A stretch of DNA of 64,000 nucleotides, taken from Enterococcus gilvus ATCC BAA-350 (GTDB taxonomy: Bacteria > Bacillota > Bacilli > Lactobacillales > Enterococcaceae). Below, in pieces: positions 6,550-14,180 of this stretch (positions within the stretch are counted from its first letter, which is position 1; each line of letters opens with the position of its first letter). The notes below the pieces were generated by a model. That model had not been told where the DNA came from and ran no database searches. It was given only the letters and a program-made list of their open reading frames with translations. Location of the stretch: NCBI RefSeq assembly GCF_000407545.1, contig NZ_ASWH01000002.1:863639-927638 (forward strand), in the 5' to 3' direction. Position numbers and translations under genes: made by a program.

Positions 6550-7272
6550 TTAGATTTTTTCCAGATAAAGGGATTGTTTGTCGGTTTGATCATAGATTTC
6601 TTTCAGATCGTCCCAGGGAACTTCACGGTTTTGGTACCCGTATGGATCGTTCACATACACGACTTCCTTCTCTCGATCGAAGCCTGTAATGACCGCGGAG
6701 TGAATCAAAGGCGTCACATACATGCTGCCTTGATCGGTCTCCCAAAGCATAAAGTCGTTATCGGTCGGCACTTGAAACTCCACCGTTGCGACGATCCACA
6801 CCGGTTTTCCGCTGCCAACAACGTCAATGATCTTATCAAAGGAGGTTTTGCTGGAGCTCACGACGCGGTAGTCATCCCCTACGACTGACTTGGCTAATTT
6901 TGCGATCGGCTCGACCGCGACCCCCATCGCCTCATCGCCTCCAGTAATGTCTCCGACAAATCCTAAATGAGGATCGCCGTAATTGCCAGATTCTGTGTAC
7001 AGCGGCTGATAATCCAGTTCGTCTGCCAGCTCATTTTTCGTTGTATCAAAGCCATAATAACGCAGCAGCATGGATAACGCCGTCACTTCACACCCATTTT
7101 CCAGGGCATCCCCGTCAAATTGATTTTCTAACGGCACATCTAAAACGAGCTTCTTTTCCTGTTCTGTTTGGTCGATCAGCTCGGTCCAATCATTCTTTCC
7201 TTTAGCGATATAAATACCGCCGCTGATTACTACAAGCAGAATCAGCACTACAGTTATTCTTCTTTTCTTCAT
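6550..7272 (-). CDS. Secreted or membrane-anchored C39-like cysteine peptidase
   Basis: A 240-residue protein starting MKKRRITVVLILLVVISGGI at 7272 after AGGTGATGAC. The first 25 residues are a signal peptide or membrane anchor. The rest is a peptidase C39-like domain: the catalytic Cys in ENGCEVTALSMLLRYYG (about residue 60), His in IHSAVITGFD and Asp in YVNDPYGYQ. Such proteins act outside the cell, often as peptidases or bacteriocin-like processing enzymes; the substrate is unknown. It lies among the usp genes. Confidence 0.8.
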   Translation of the reverse strand: MKKRRITVVLILLVVISGGIYIAKGKNDWTELIDQTEQEKKLVLDVPLENQFDGDALENGCEVTALSMLLRYYGFDTTKNELADELDYQPLYTESGNYGDPHLGFVGDITGGDEAMGVAVEPIAKLAKSVVGDDYRVVSSSKTSFDKIIDVVGSGKPVWIVATVEFQVPTDNDFMLWETDQGSMYVTPLIHSAVITGFDREKEVVYVNDPYGYQNREVPWDDLKEIYDQTDKQSLYLEKI

Positions 7273-7544
7273 GTCATCACCTATCATTAGAGTCCACTTG
7301 GAATTATACGGATAAATAAGGTATATACCAACGATAACCCCTTAAATCAGATGATTATTAAGTTATTTTAAATGTTGTGAAGGCTTTCTAAAATGAAAGT
7401 TAAGGATTTAATAAGTTTAAATTTTTTGATGGCGGTTACAAACTTTTTGTTAGTAATTCCCCTCGATTCGTGTTATATTTATAGGTGGAATTTCGTTATC
7501 AGCGTAATAGTTGCCTTTCGTGACAAGAAGAAAGGAGAATGATT

Positions 7545-7691
7545 ATGACATTCGATAACAAAAATGTGCAATACCGTGTCACGTTGGATACAGAGTTGAA
7601 CCTTTTTATCGTTTTCGATAAGAACGACAAAAACCATGTAGCAACGGGTGTAACGATTGAAAAAGCGGTACAAGAATTGCAAAAGAACTAA
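7545..7691 (+). CDS. Small uncharacterised protein
   Basis: A 48-residue reading frame (MTFDNKNVQYRVTLDTELN and ending EKAVQELQKN) whose ATG lies 7 bases after AAAGGAGA; an alternative ATG two codons upstream is too close to that site. A TTATATTTATAGG promoter-like region precedes it. The composition is coding-like, with short beta strands. Family not recognised. Confidence 0.5.
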   Translation: MTFDNKNVQYRVTLDTELNLFIVFDKNDKNHVATGVTIEKAVQELQKN

Positions 7692-7900
7692 GAGAACCGT
7701 TTGGTAGAAACAACCTCTATGCAACGGTGATCCGATTCATTTTTCGTGGTTTTGGAAAAATGATCACTTAACTAACGCATTAGCCTCGTCTGATGCAACG
7801 GTAAAATGATTTCCTTAAAACGAATGAGGAGTGACATCTCAGTGAAAGACACGAAATTGCATTAAAAGCACCTGCTGTGAATCCACGGTAGGTGCCTTTT
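7692..7900 (+). other. Structured intergenic segment, possible small RNA
   Basis: Contains two copies of ATGCAACGGT (7719-7728 and 7793-7802), an inverted repeat around GATCCGATTCATTTTTCG, and ends in a strong intrinsic terminator (AGCACCT with AGGTGC, 7868-7900). The segment could be the 3' region of the mRNA at 7545 or a separate small RNA. Confidence 0.35.
7868..7900 (+). terminator. Intrinsic terminator
   Basis: AGCACCT and AGGTGC pair around a long loop, followed by TTTTTTTG. Confidence 0.65.
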
Positions 7901-7950
7901 TTTGTTCATAAAAAAGGTCTTGACGAAGACGCATTCGCCAAAACCTGTTG

Positions 7951-8379
7951 TTATCTTACGACCATCACATTGCAGGGGGCATGATTCACGATATACCCGC
8001 TGGTGGAACCTACCAATAGCCGTTGAAAACGGCCCTTCCCCGTGGCGCCGACATAAATCAAGTCGATCGCATACTGCTTAGGCAATTCTTCTGTTAACGC
8101 CTTTTTCGGATTCCCAATATATTGCACGATCTCCATATTTTGGTAACGACCTCGTTCCTGCAGCTTTTCAAGGTACTTTTTGGCCTGCTGAGACTCTTCT
8201 GCTAAAATATCATCCATCGGCTGCGCACTGCTCATCAAAATACTGGAATCATCAATCACTTGAACCACATACAGCCTCGCATCGTTCCGTCGCGCAGCAC
8301 CGATCGCTTCAAAAAACGCGCCTTCCGACTGGTCGGAACCATCCACGGCAACCATAATATTCTTATATCTGCTGATCAT
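7951..8379 (-). CDS. Universal stress protein (UspA family), third of four
   Basis: A 142-residue protein starting MISRYKNIMVAVDGSDQSEG at 8379 after GGAGGAGTAGG. Binding motif GATGKGRFQRLLVGSTSGYI and terminal NHAPCNVMVVR are present. It is most similar to the second usp gene (shared YVGATGKG, NPKKAL and LEEE/LAEE stretches). It may share a transcript with the fourth usp gene, whose stop is about 75 bases upstream. Confidence 0.88.
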   Translation of the reverse strand: MISRYKNIMVAVDGSDQSEGAFFEAIGAARRNDARLYVVQVIDDSSILMSSAQPMDDILAEESQQAKKYLEKLQERGRYQNMEIVQYIGNPKKALTEELPKQYAIDLIYVGATGKGRFQRLLVGSTSGYIVNHAPCNVMVVR

Positions 8380-8452
8380 ACTACCTACTCCTCCGCTGTT
8401 CATATTCTATTGACTTTTGTATTGGATCGTTCCTTCATAAAAGATAGGTGCT

Positions 8453-8884
8453 CTACCGAATGACGGTTACACTACAGGGGGCATGATTGACGACATAGGC
8501 TGCGGTCGAGCCGATCCGTGAGAGACGAATCTCCCCTTTTCCTGTCGCACCCAAGTAAATCATGTCACTCTCATTTTCCTTCGCAAATTCAACGATTTTT
8601 TCTTTCGGATTGCCCAACTCGACAAAAGGCTCCACGTTTTCAAGGTTCTTAAGGGATGCGTCGTGCACTTTTTTCAACAGCTCTTTTTCAACCTGTTCTT
8701 TTTCTGCCGCGTAGATTTTGCTGAAGGAAAAGGCGCTGGTGGAGAGTTCATTGTCATTGATGATTGAAATAACACTCAACTTGGCTCCGTGGCGTTTCGC
8801 CGCTTTCACCGCTTCATCAAACGCGTGTTCAGAGTGATTCGACCCGTCGATCGCGACCAATATATTCTTGTAGTGGCTGATCAT
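8453..8884 (-). CDS. Universal stress protein (UspA family), fourth of four
   Basis: A 143-residue protein starting MISHYKNILVAIDGSNHSEH at 8884 with AAAGGAGG upstream. Motif GATGKGEIRLSRIGSTAAYV and end NHAPCSVTVIR. It is the most diverged of the four copies in its central region (AEKEQVEKELLKKVHDAS). Probably first in a two-gene unit with the third copy. Confidence 0.88.
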   Translation of the reverse strand: MISHYKNILVAIDGSNHSEHAFDEAVKAAKRHGAKLSVISIINDNELSTSAFSFSKIYAAEKEQVEKELLKKVHDASLKNLENVEPFVELGNPKEKIVEFAKENESDMIYLGATGKGEIRLSRIGSTAAYVVNHAPCSVTVIR

Positions 8885-8962
8885 TGTAACCGCCTCCTTT
8901 CTTAAATTATAAAGGAAAAGAGACGATCTGTGAAACGAAAGAAACTTTGTCGTTGATAACAA

Positions 8963-9552
8963 AAGTTATCGTAGTGAAAAGCGGATAGCTTATTCGCAGC
9001 AGTCTTTTGGACTAAAATAAATAATCGATTTCTTTTTTGTAGATAAGGCAATTTTTTTACAAATTTGAAAATTTTCGGTATGTTTCTCTCCACACCTCTA
9101 ACGCCTAAAATTAAAAAAAAGGTGTTATTCAATTTTCAAGAATAATCTGCACCCCTCTGAGCATTTTTCTTGTATCTCTTTGTGCTATCCGTTAAGGTAA
9201 CAGTAGTTCATTTGTTTATCCGAGTTCCTTCCCAGGACTCCAGCCGTCGTTGCCCTGCGACGGCTTTTTCTATGAGCAAAAAAGTTGCCTAGAAAGCCTT
9301 TTCTATTTATAGTTAACTGTGGGTATACACCCATCCTTTATAGAATTTGTTTTTTCACTTGCGGACCGTTGCCTACTAGGCCGGTCTTTTTTTGCGTGCT
9401 GGGAAACGAACGCTTTTTTATTTTCCAACTCTTATCAACGTCCCTTCCTGCTCGGAAATTGGAATTTGTCCGAAAACAAAATCCCCCCCTGTTCATTACC
9501 TGTTTATATGTTAAACTAGGTACGTTGAGACAGCGTAATTGGAGGAAAGGAT
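8963..9552. other. Intergenic region with a terminator hairpin
   Basis: No convincing gene. AGCCGTCG and CGACGGCT (9249-9268) followed by TTTTTC form an intrinsic terminator on the plus strand, with unknown transcript upstream; a small RNA ending there is possible. A 91-codon frame at 9285-9560 has no ribosome binding site and odd composition. Confidence 0.4.
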
Positions 9553-9768
9553 ATGTATAAAGCCAACTTAAAAAACATCCTCACCCGAAAAGAAGAATGT
9601 TCGATCGACCTTTCTATGATTCCTCATGTTGGTGACACCTTGCAATTGAGACAACCCGATAAATTTTTATTGGTTCATGGCGTCACGCACATGATTGAAA
9701 GCGAGTCCACGGAGTTCGAGATCTTTGTTGAACCGATCGACCGTACCTATTGGATGAACGAAATTTAA
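9553..9768 (+). CDS. Small uncharacterised protein
   Basis: A 71-residue acidic protein (MYKANLKNILTRKEECSIDL) with GGAGGAAAGGAT before the ATG. It is predicted to be mostly beta (DTLQLRQPDKFLLVHGVTHM then FEIFVEPIDRTYWM). No membrane segment. It precedes a leader peptide and a methyltransferase on the same strand and may be cotranscribed. Family not recognised. Confidence 0.55.
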   Translation: MYKANLKNILTRKEECSIDLSMIPHVGDTLQLRQPDKFLLVHGVTHMIESESTEFEIFVEPIDRTYWMNEI

Positions 9769-9787
9769 CGAAAGCGAGGATATACAA

Positions 9788-9826
9788 ATGATTGCACACA
9801 AAAGAGATGTACTCCATGTAGTTTAA
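9788..9826 (+). CDS. Leader peptide before methyltransferase gene
   Basis: A 12-codon frame encoding MIAHKRDVLHVV with GAGGAT upstream. Its last codons form the left arm of an inverted repeat whose right arm holds the ribosome binding site of the methyltransferase gene. Translation of the peptide would open that hairpin. Prediction from sequence only. Confidence 0.5.
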   Translation: MIAHKRDVLHVV

Positions 9827-9847
9827 GACAAATACAATTACATGGAG
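9812..9847 (+). promoter_or_regulatory. Hairpin masking the methyltransferase ribosome binding site
   Basis: CTCCATGTA (9812-9820) and TACATGGAG (9839-9847) form a perfect 9-bp stem; GGAGG at 9844-9848 is the ribosome binding site of the next gene, so it is largely paired when the stem forms. Confidence 0.55.
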
Positions 9848-9856
9848 GAATTTATA

Positions 9857-10588
9857 ATGACAAACATTTATGATAACGAAGAATTTTTTGACAGCTATAG
9901 TCAAATGGCCCGCAGTAAGCAGGGCTTGGATGGTGCAGGCGAATGGCAAACGTTAAAGGGATTATTGCCGGACTTTGAAGGAAAACGCGTCCTGGATCTT
10001 GGCTGCGGTTACGGCTGGCATTGTTTTTATGCCGCAGAGCATGGTGCCACATCCGTCGTTGGCGTCGATCTATCGGAAAAAATGCTGGCGGTTGCCCGCG
10101 AGAAAAACACCTTTTCCACGGTCACCTTTATAAAAGACAGCTTTGATACGGTTGTTTTCGAGCCAAACAGCTTCGACATCGTGATCAGCTCACTGGCGAT
10201 CCATTATATCGAAGACTTTGAAACGCTAGCCAAACACATCGCCACTTGGTTGGTTCCAGAGGGTCAGCTTGTCTTTTCCGTGGAGCATCCGATCTTTACT
10301 GCGGAAGGGTCACAGGATTGGACCTACGATGAAAAAGGACAGATCGCGCATTTTCCAGTAGACAATTATTTTTACGAAGGAAAGCGCACGGCCCATTTTC
10401 TCGGCAGTGATGTGACGAAATACCACCGAACAATGACGACCTATCTAGACAGCTTGTTGACGAATGGGTTCCAGATCCAACGAATCGTTGAACCTATGCC
10501 GCCTGAAACGATGATGGCAGTTCCCGGTATGAAGGACGAAATGCGCCGACCAATGATGTTGATTATAAAAGCAGAAAAACAATCTTAA
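9857..10588 (+). CDS. Class I SAM-dependent methyltransferase
   Basis: A 243-residue cytoplasmic methyltransferase; the start at 9857 follows GGAGG by 8 bases. Motif I (VLDLGCGYGWHCFYAAEHGA, about residues 50-68), the acidic end of the second strand (VVGVDLSEKML) and motif post-II (SFDIVISSLAIHYIED) are clear. Family members methylate small molecules, tRNA or antibiotics; the substrate here is unknown. The preceding leader peptide and hairpin suggest regulated translation, as seen for some resistance methyltransferases. Confidence 0.85.
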   Translation: MTNIYDNEEFFDSYSQMARSKQGLDGAGEWQTLKGLLPDFEGKRVLDLGCGYGWHCFYAAEHGATSVVGVDLSEKMLAVAREKNTFSTVTFIKDSFDTVVFEPNSFDIVISSLAIHYIEDFETLAKHIATWLVPEGQLVFSVEHPIFTAEGSQDWTYDEKGQIAHFPVDNYFYEGKRTAHFLGSDVTKYHRTMTTYLDSLLTNGFQIQRIVEPMPPETMMAVPGMKDEMRRPMMLIIKAEKQS

Positions 10589-10590
10589 TA

Positions 10591-10672
10591 CGCCCAGAAG
10601 TTTGAATCACAGGAAGCGACCGTCAAAAGGGAAATCTTTGGCGGTCGCTTCAAAACTTCTGGGTTTTTTGCT
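10591..10672. terminator. Large nested terminator hairpin
   Basis: CCCAGAAGTTT pairs with AAACTTCTGGG, enclosing GAAGCGACCG with a GGTCGCTTC partner; followed by TTTTTT. Confidence 0.75.
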
Positions 10673-10886
10673 AGTTTATTCGTTCCATTGTTTCACAAAT
10701 TTGTCGAATCGTCCGCTCCATCCTCTCGATCTGCTTCAATGAACCGGTCAGCTCGTCAATGGTGTTCAGATACCGGTCTTCTCGTTCGTTGTTTTGTTTC
10801 ATCACCCACACCAATAACACAACAAAAAGGATCGGAAAACCGATGCTCTCTGGATTCTCAAGCAATGAAGAAAGAAGTGCATCCAT
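10671..10886 (-). CDS. BhlA/UviB family holin-like peptide
   Basis: A 71-residue protein with one N-terminal membrane segment (GFPILFVVLLVWVMKQNN, about residues 16-33) and a charged coiled helix after it (EREDRYLNTIDELTGSLKQI). This is the layout of BhlA/UviB holin-like peptides of phages and bacteriocin loci, which permeabilise membranes. A LexA box lies 130 bases upstream, which fits damage-induced release. It overlaps a small reading frame at 10858-10977. Confidence 0.7.
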   Translation of the reverse strand: MDALLSSLLENPESIGFPILFVVLLVWVMKQNNEREDRYLNTIDELTGSLKQIERMERTIRQICETMERIN

Positions 10887-10977
10887 GCTGCTTCACCCAC
10901 TTTCCGAACAGAAGCCCCGCGTATCGGCGGCTCCCAGATCCCCTCTTTTGACAACGCTCACGTGTTTCCTCTCTCAT
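10858..10977 (-). CDS. Small basic peptide overlapping the holin-like gene
   Basis: A 39-codon frame (MREETRERCQKRGSGSRRYA) with AAAGGAAGG 7 bases before the ATG. It ends 29 bases inside the holin-like gene, which has only a weak site of its own, so it may couple translation. Located right after a LexA box and a TATACT -10 sequence. Could be a translated leader. Confidence 0.45.
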   Translation of the reverse strand: MREETRERCQKRGSGSRRYAGLLFGKWVKQHGCTSFFIA

Positions 10978-11017
10978 AAGAACCCTTCCTTTCTCTTAAA
11001 TCTATCTTTAGTATACG

Positions 11018-11031
11018 CGAACTTATGTTCG
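11018..11031 (-). promoter_or_regulatory. LexA (DinR) SOS box upstream of holin-like gene
   Basis: CGAACATAAGTTCG read on the minus strand, a perfect CGAAC-N4-GTTCG operator, overlapping the region just before TATACT (the -10 sequence). Confidence 0.75.
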
Positions 11032-11053
11032 TTTTGTTGCCAAAAAAAAGACA

Positions 11054-11443
11054 TTAGATTCCTAAATGCTCGGCTAACACTTCAAAAAATTGGTCTCGCA
11101 AACGAATCACCTGCCGCTTACTTAGAAAAACGTCCTCTGCCATACGATCCAAATTTCTTTTTGGCTGTTTTGACATGTACAGACCCTCAATGATCGCTCT
11201 CGTCTCACCGGTGGCTTGTTCCAAACAATAAGAAATGATCTTTTGGTTTCGTTCGAGATTGATCAACTGCCGATCCAATGAAATGGAGATCAACAGATCC
11301 TTGCTTTCTGGGTCAGTATTTTCCACCTTTGTTGCTTCAGTGGGATGTAATAGCAGCTTTCCCCTTCGCTCTAAATAATAATCCTGCATGTTCGGGTAGT
11401 CCTGCAAGATTCCTTTCAAATAGTCTTTCTTCCATTTTTCCAT
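11054..11443 (-). CDS. ArpU-like phage transcriptional regulator
   Basis: A 129-residue protein starting MEKWKKDYLKGILQDYPNMQ with AAGGAGGGCTAGCG before the ATG. The helical N-terminal part and the C-terminal helix-turn-helix (LDRMAEDVFLSKRQVIRLRD) resemble ArpU-family late regulators of enterococcal and streptococcal phages. It lies between a holin-like gene and a phage-type repressor, which supports a phage origin. Assignment is by resemblance. Confidence 0.6.
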   Translation of the reverse strand: MEKWKKDYLKGILQDYPNMQDYYLERRGKLLLHPTEATKVENTDPESKDLLISISLDRQLINLERNQKIISYCLEQATGETRAIIEGLYMSKQPKRNLDRMAEDVFLSKRQVIRLRDQFFEVLAEHLGI

Positions 11444-11664
11444 CGCTAGCCCTCCTTAAAATAACTCAAATACACTTAGAAGATAGGCATCTTCTAAATG
11501 AATGAACACCTGCCTTTTTTAAAAAGTAGGTTGAATTTCTTTTTTATAAGTCAATGGTAATACATTTCGAGTACACTGTAAATTCTTTTGTCCACATTTC
11601 GTCTCTTTTTATACGAAAAATAGGCGTAGTTATGGTATGCTGTCTTAGAAGGGAGTGACCACCT

Positions 11665-11991
11665 ATGTTTGCCCAACAGTTGAAAGCCTTGAGAAAAAGA
11701 ACACCGCGACTCACCCAGATGGACATGGCAAAAGAGCTCGGGATCGCCAAAACTACCTACGCCTCCTATGAACAGGGAAAACGAACACCAGATATTGAGA
11801 CGCAAAATAAGCTCGCCGATTTTTTTCATGTTTCTTTGGATTATTTACATGGCCGTGAAAAAAATACGGCCTTTTCTTCTAAACAACTGACCGTTGCTGC
11901 GCATATCGATGACGAGGTCACAGAAGAACAAATGGAAGATATCTTAAATTACATTGATTTTATTAAGCTGAAGCATGCAAAGAAGGATTGA
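11665..11991 (+). CDS. XRE-family cI-like repressor
   Basis: A 108-residue repressor with an N-terminal helix-turn-helix (LTQMDMAKELGIAKTTYASY, about residues 16-36) and the usual YEQGKRTPDIETQNKLADFF continuation. The short C-terminal tail (EEQMEDILNYIDFIKLKHAK) is probably a dimerisation helix. GAAGGGAGTGACC precedes the ATG. It is paired with an ImmA/IrrE-type protease gene that starts 5 bases after its stop, the standard repressor/anti-repressor pair of mobile elements. Confidence 0.85.
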   Translation: MFAQQLKALRKRTPRLTQMDMAKELGIAKTTYASYEQGKRTPDIETQNKLADFFHVSLDYLHGREKNTAFSSKQLTVAAHIDDEVTEEQMEDILNYIDFIKLKHAKKD

Positions 11992-11995
11992 TGAG

Positions 11996-12463
11996 ATGGA
12001 TAAAGCAGAGAAATTGATGGCTGACTTTCAAGGGATCGATTATACTTTTGAGCCTGCTATGCCAGACGGATTGAAGGGCCTATGCATTGATGATCAGGTT
12101 TATTTGAACCCGCGACAGTCGCCTGAAGAATTGACAGAGACAGTCGCAGAAGAAATTGCCCACTATTTGACGAGTGTTGGTGATATCACCAGTCAAGATA
12201 CGAATGAAAAACGAAAGCAAGAGCAGAAGGCCCGCGACGTCGGTGCCACATTGGTCGTCACGCCACAGGATATCATTGACTGCCATAAGGAACATTTTTC
12301 GGCGGTCTGGGAATGCGCCGATTACCTAGGGATCACGAAAAGAGCCTTCGAGCATGCTGTCAGAGTCTACGCAAGAATGTATGAAGAAGGCTTGTCCTAT
12401 AAAAATTACCGCATCCTTTTTCGGGCAGATGGCACGATAGGCGTCTTTGAATTTTTTGAATAG
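11996..12463 (+). CDS. ImmA/IrrE-type metallopeptidase
   Basis: A 155-residue protein starting at 11996 (MDKAEKLMADFQGIDYTFEP), with AAGGATTG 7 bases upstream. The metalloprotease helix reads VAEEIAHYLTSVGDI (about residues 46-60), with E-E-x-x-H rather than HEXXH, as is common in phage members of this family. Such proteases cleave the neighbouring repressor to induce the element. No integrase or structural phage gene follows, so this is a remnant or a stand-alone regulatory pair. Confidence 0.8.
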   Translation: MDKAEKLMADFQGIDYTFEPAMPDGLKGLCIDDQVYLNPRQSPEELTETVAEEIAHYLTSVGDITSQDTNEKRKQEQKARDVGATLVVTPQDIIDCHKEHFSAVWECADYLGITKRAFEHAVRVYARMYEEGLSYKNYRILFRADGTIGVFEFFE

Positions 12464-12468
12464 AAAAG

Positions 12469-12508
12469 AAAAACACCGACCTCCACGTTTGCGAAGGTCG
12501 GTGTTTAT
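12469..12508. terminator. Bidirectional terminator
   Basis: AACACCGACCT and AGGTCGGTGTT form an 11-bp stem flanked by A and T runs, between convergent genes. Confidence 0.8.
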
Positions 12509-12736
12509 TTACATAATAGGTTCGACGAGATCACCGTAACTAATGACCGTTGTGAAATCAATTAAATCTTCGGTTTCACTTTTAATTATTTTTACGATCG
12601 CAGAATTGTTCAGCTTGTTCTTTACAATCCCTAGTTGCGTTTCCTGGTTATATTCGAAAAATACTTCTTGACCGATCGAGAAGCGTTCCCCTAACGATGA
12701 GGGTTGTGGAGATTTGAATCCATAGGTGCTTGCCAT
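12509..12736 (-). CDS. Small DUF2187-like protein
   Basis: A 75-residue protein with GAAGGAGGATATTCAC before the ATG. The core FSIGQEVFFEYNQETQLGIV and NNSAIVKIIKS resembles the small SH3-like beta barrel of DUF2187 proteins (GDxVxY...GxVxKxxxNSVIV). Function unknown. Next to cspA-like and convergent with the ImmA-type gene. Confidence 0.5.
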   Translation of the reverse strand: MASTYGFKSPQPSSLGERFSIGQEVFFEYNQETQLGIVKNKLNNSAIVKIIKSETEDLIDFTTVISYGDLVEPIM

Positions 12737-12766
12737 ATGTGAATATCCTCCTTCAAATAATTATAG

Positions 12767-12798
12767 AAAAAAAGAAGACCGTTTCCGATCTTCTTCGT
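12767..12798 (-). terminator. Terminator of cold-shock gene
   Basis: GAAGACCG (12774-12781) pairs with CGATCTTC (12786-12793); the A run on the plus strand gives a T run on the minus strand. Confidence 0.7.
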
Positions 12799-12817
12799 TA
12801 TCTGTCGATTAAACAAA

Positions 12818-13018
12818 TTAGTCTTTTGTGATGTTTGTAGCTTGTAAGCCGCGTTGGCCTTCTTCTACATCATAAGAAACTGCTTGGCCTTCGTCCAAAG
12901 TTTTGAATCCGTCGCCTTGGATAGCTGAGAAATGAGCAAATACGTCATTGCCATCTTCACCTGTAATAAAACCAAAACCTTTGTCTGCGTTAAACCATTT
13001 TACTGTACCTTTATTCAT
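12818..13018 (-). CDS. CspA-family cold-shock protein
   Basis: A 66-residue OB-fold nucleic-acid-binding protein. The start at 13018 ([20 protein letters not shown]) follows GGAGGTACTTT. RNP1 (KGFGFI) and RNP2 (DVFAHF) are intact, and the length is the family norm. The roughly 150-base AT-rich segment upstream is probably a long untranslated leader as in other cold-shock genes. Confidence 0.95.
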   Translation of the reverse strand: MNKGTVKWFNADKGFGFITGEDGNDVFAHFSAIQGDGFKTLDEGQAVSYDVEEGQRGLQATNITKD

Positions 13019-13414
13019 AATAAAGTACCTCCAATTACACATCAAGTGTGTTTATTTGTAATAAAGAATGACGTGTAAAAAAAAGTATCTTAGAAAAGCT
13101 AGATAAACAACTAGTCACATATCAAAGTATTACTCAGTTACTATATCACGGATAGATAGTAAAAGCAAAAAAACATGAACATTTCCTGAATTAATTGTTT
13201 CAAACATTAAGTTTTGCTTCTTTTTCTTAAGAACTGTTCCCAAACACGACAACGTATCTTTCCTCATTCAAACGAAAAAAACCGTTGACGTTTCTCTCTG
13301 TTTTTAGTCCTTTTACCGTAAACACGAACGATTAATTGAGGAAGGAGAATAAAAAAATCCGACGCCCCCCTCGACAGATCTTCTCTGGAATAGCGTTCGT
13401 CGGATGTAGCGTTT

Positions 13415-13435
13415 ATATTGGCGGGAATGTGTGGG
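13415..13435 (-). repeat. Direct repeat: partial copy of tRNA-Sec 3' end (att-like)
   Basis: ATATTGGCGGGAATGTGTGG plus one more G (21 bases) is identical to 14160-14180, which covers the CCA end, acceptor and part of the T arm of tRNA-Sec. The sequence beyond it diverges at once. This is the pattern left by an element that integrated in the tRNA 3' end. Confidence 0.75.
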
Positions 13436-13562
13436 TTTAAATGTAGAGTTTAACCGGATTTATCATGGCTTTAAAAATCAACAATTCTTATTCAATTTCA
13501 CTTAACTGTGAGGCGTATTTCAATAAACTCCAAACATTCAGTATGATAAAAACAAAGAAAAA

Positions 13563-13586
13563 AAGCCGGACGCATCCGACTTTTTT
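13563..13586 (-). terminator. Terminator after Abi-like fragment
   Basis: AAGCCGGA and TCCGACTT pair around CGCA; A run on the left gives a T run on the minus strand. Confidence 0.65.
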
Positions 13587-13665
13587 AGGTGCAAACCGAA
13601 GTAATACACCGCTATTTGGTATATTAATGGTACCATGAGCTATTTATAGAGTAAAGTAAAAAATT

Positions 13666-14097
13666 CTAGCCGTTTGAAATATACTCTTTTAACCCATTTA
13701 TTTTCTTCCTAGCATCTGTTCCTAATATTTCACTATATGCTTTCATCGGAATAGATGAATATAGTAGCTCTCTTTTTTTATCAAACTGTGATACTACGCG
13801 GTTCAGTTCCGTTTTTGTCGTATGCTGCTTTTTCATTAAAAATATAAGCAGTATTAAAAAGTCTACTATGCTTTCAAAATCAATGTTTTTTATCCCTGTA
13901 GTATTTTCTAAATAACTTATAAGTTGAGAAGAAAAATTACTGTTATTAAATCTGCAATCAAAAATCATAGAATTATGCATTGTTGCATTTCTAATACCTG
14001 TTAAACAGAAAATAATATTTTCTAACATTCTACCATTTTGATTAAAACCAGTATGATGCACTATCTTGAGAATTAAACTAAATGCAACTGAAATCAA
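13666..14097 (-). pseudogene. C-terminal fragment of an Abi-family (abortive infection-like) protein
   Basis: A 143-codon frame whose LTGIRNATMHNSMIFDCRFN segment resembles the R-N-x-x-x-H core of Abi (AbiD/AbiF-like) proteins, which are normally about 300 residues. The N-terminal half is missing: the frame opens only about 60 bases from the tRNA-Sec 3' end, right at the inverted repeat, and has no ribosome binding site. Its AT content is higher than its neighbours. It lies between the two copies of the tRNA-Sec 3' end, so it is probably the remains of an integrated defence island. The Abi call is moderate. Confidence 0.5.
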
Positions 14098-14149
14098 AAA
14101 AATCCGACAAACATTTAACAGAAAGCGCTCTGTATCAATGTTTGTCGGA
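14096..14149 (-). terminator. Terminator of tRNA-Sec
   Basis: TCCGACAAACATT (14103-14115) pairs with AATGTTTGTCGGA (14137-14149), 13 bp perfect, with a T run on the minus strand. Confidence 0.75.
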
Positions 14150-14159
14150 CATAATAATC

Positions 14160-14180
14160 ATATTGGCGGGAATGTGTGGG
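14160..14180 (-). repeat. Direct repeat: tRNA-Sec 3' end (intact copy)
   Basis: The second member of the 21-bp direct repeat with 13415-13435; this one is part of the complete tRNA gene. Confidence 0.8.

Larger units (their letters stand above)
13046..13665. other. Intergenic region with duplicated tRNA-Sec 3' end and terminators
   Basis: Holds the probable cold-shock leader (to about 13200), an inverted repeat ATCCGACG/CGTCGGAT (13358-13405) preceded by an A run, the 21-bp partial tRNA-Sec copy (13415-13435) and another terminator (13563-13586). No gene seen. Confidence 0.5.

Noticed and set aside
9285..9560. A 91-residue plus-strand gene upstream of the small gene at 9553
   Set aside because: No ribosome binding site and unlikely composition; it overlaps the start of a better supported gene.
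10671..12463. A complete prophage
   Set aside because: Only regulators and a holin-like gene are present; no integrase, packaging or structural genes are visible in this stretch.
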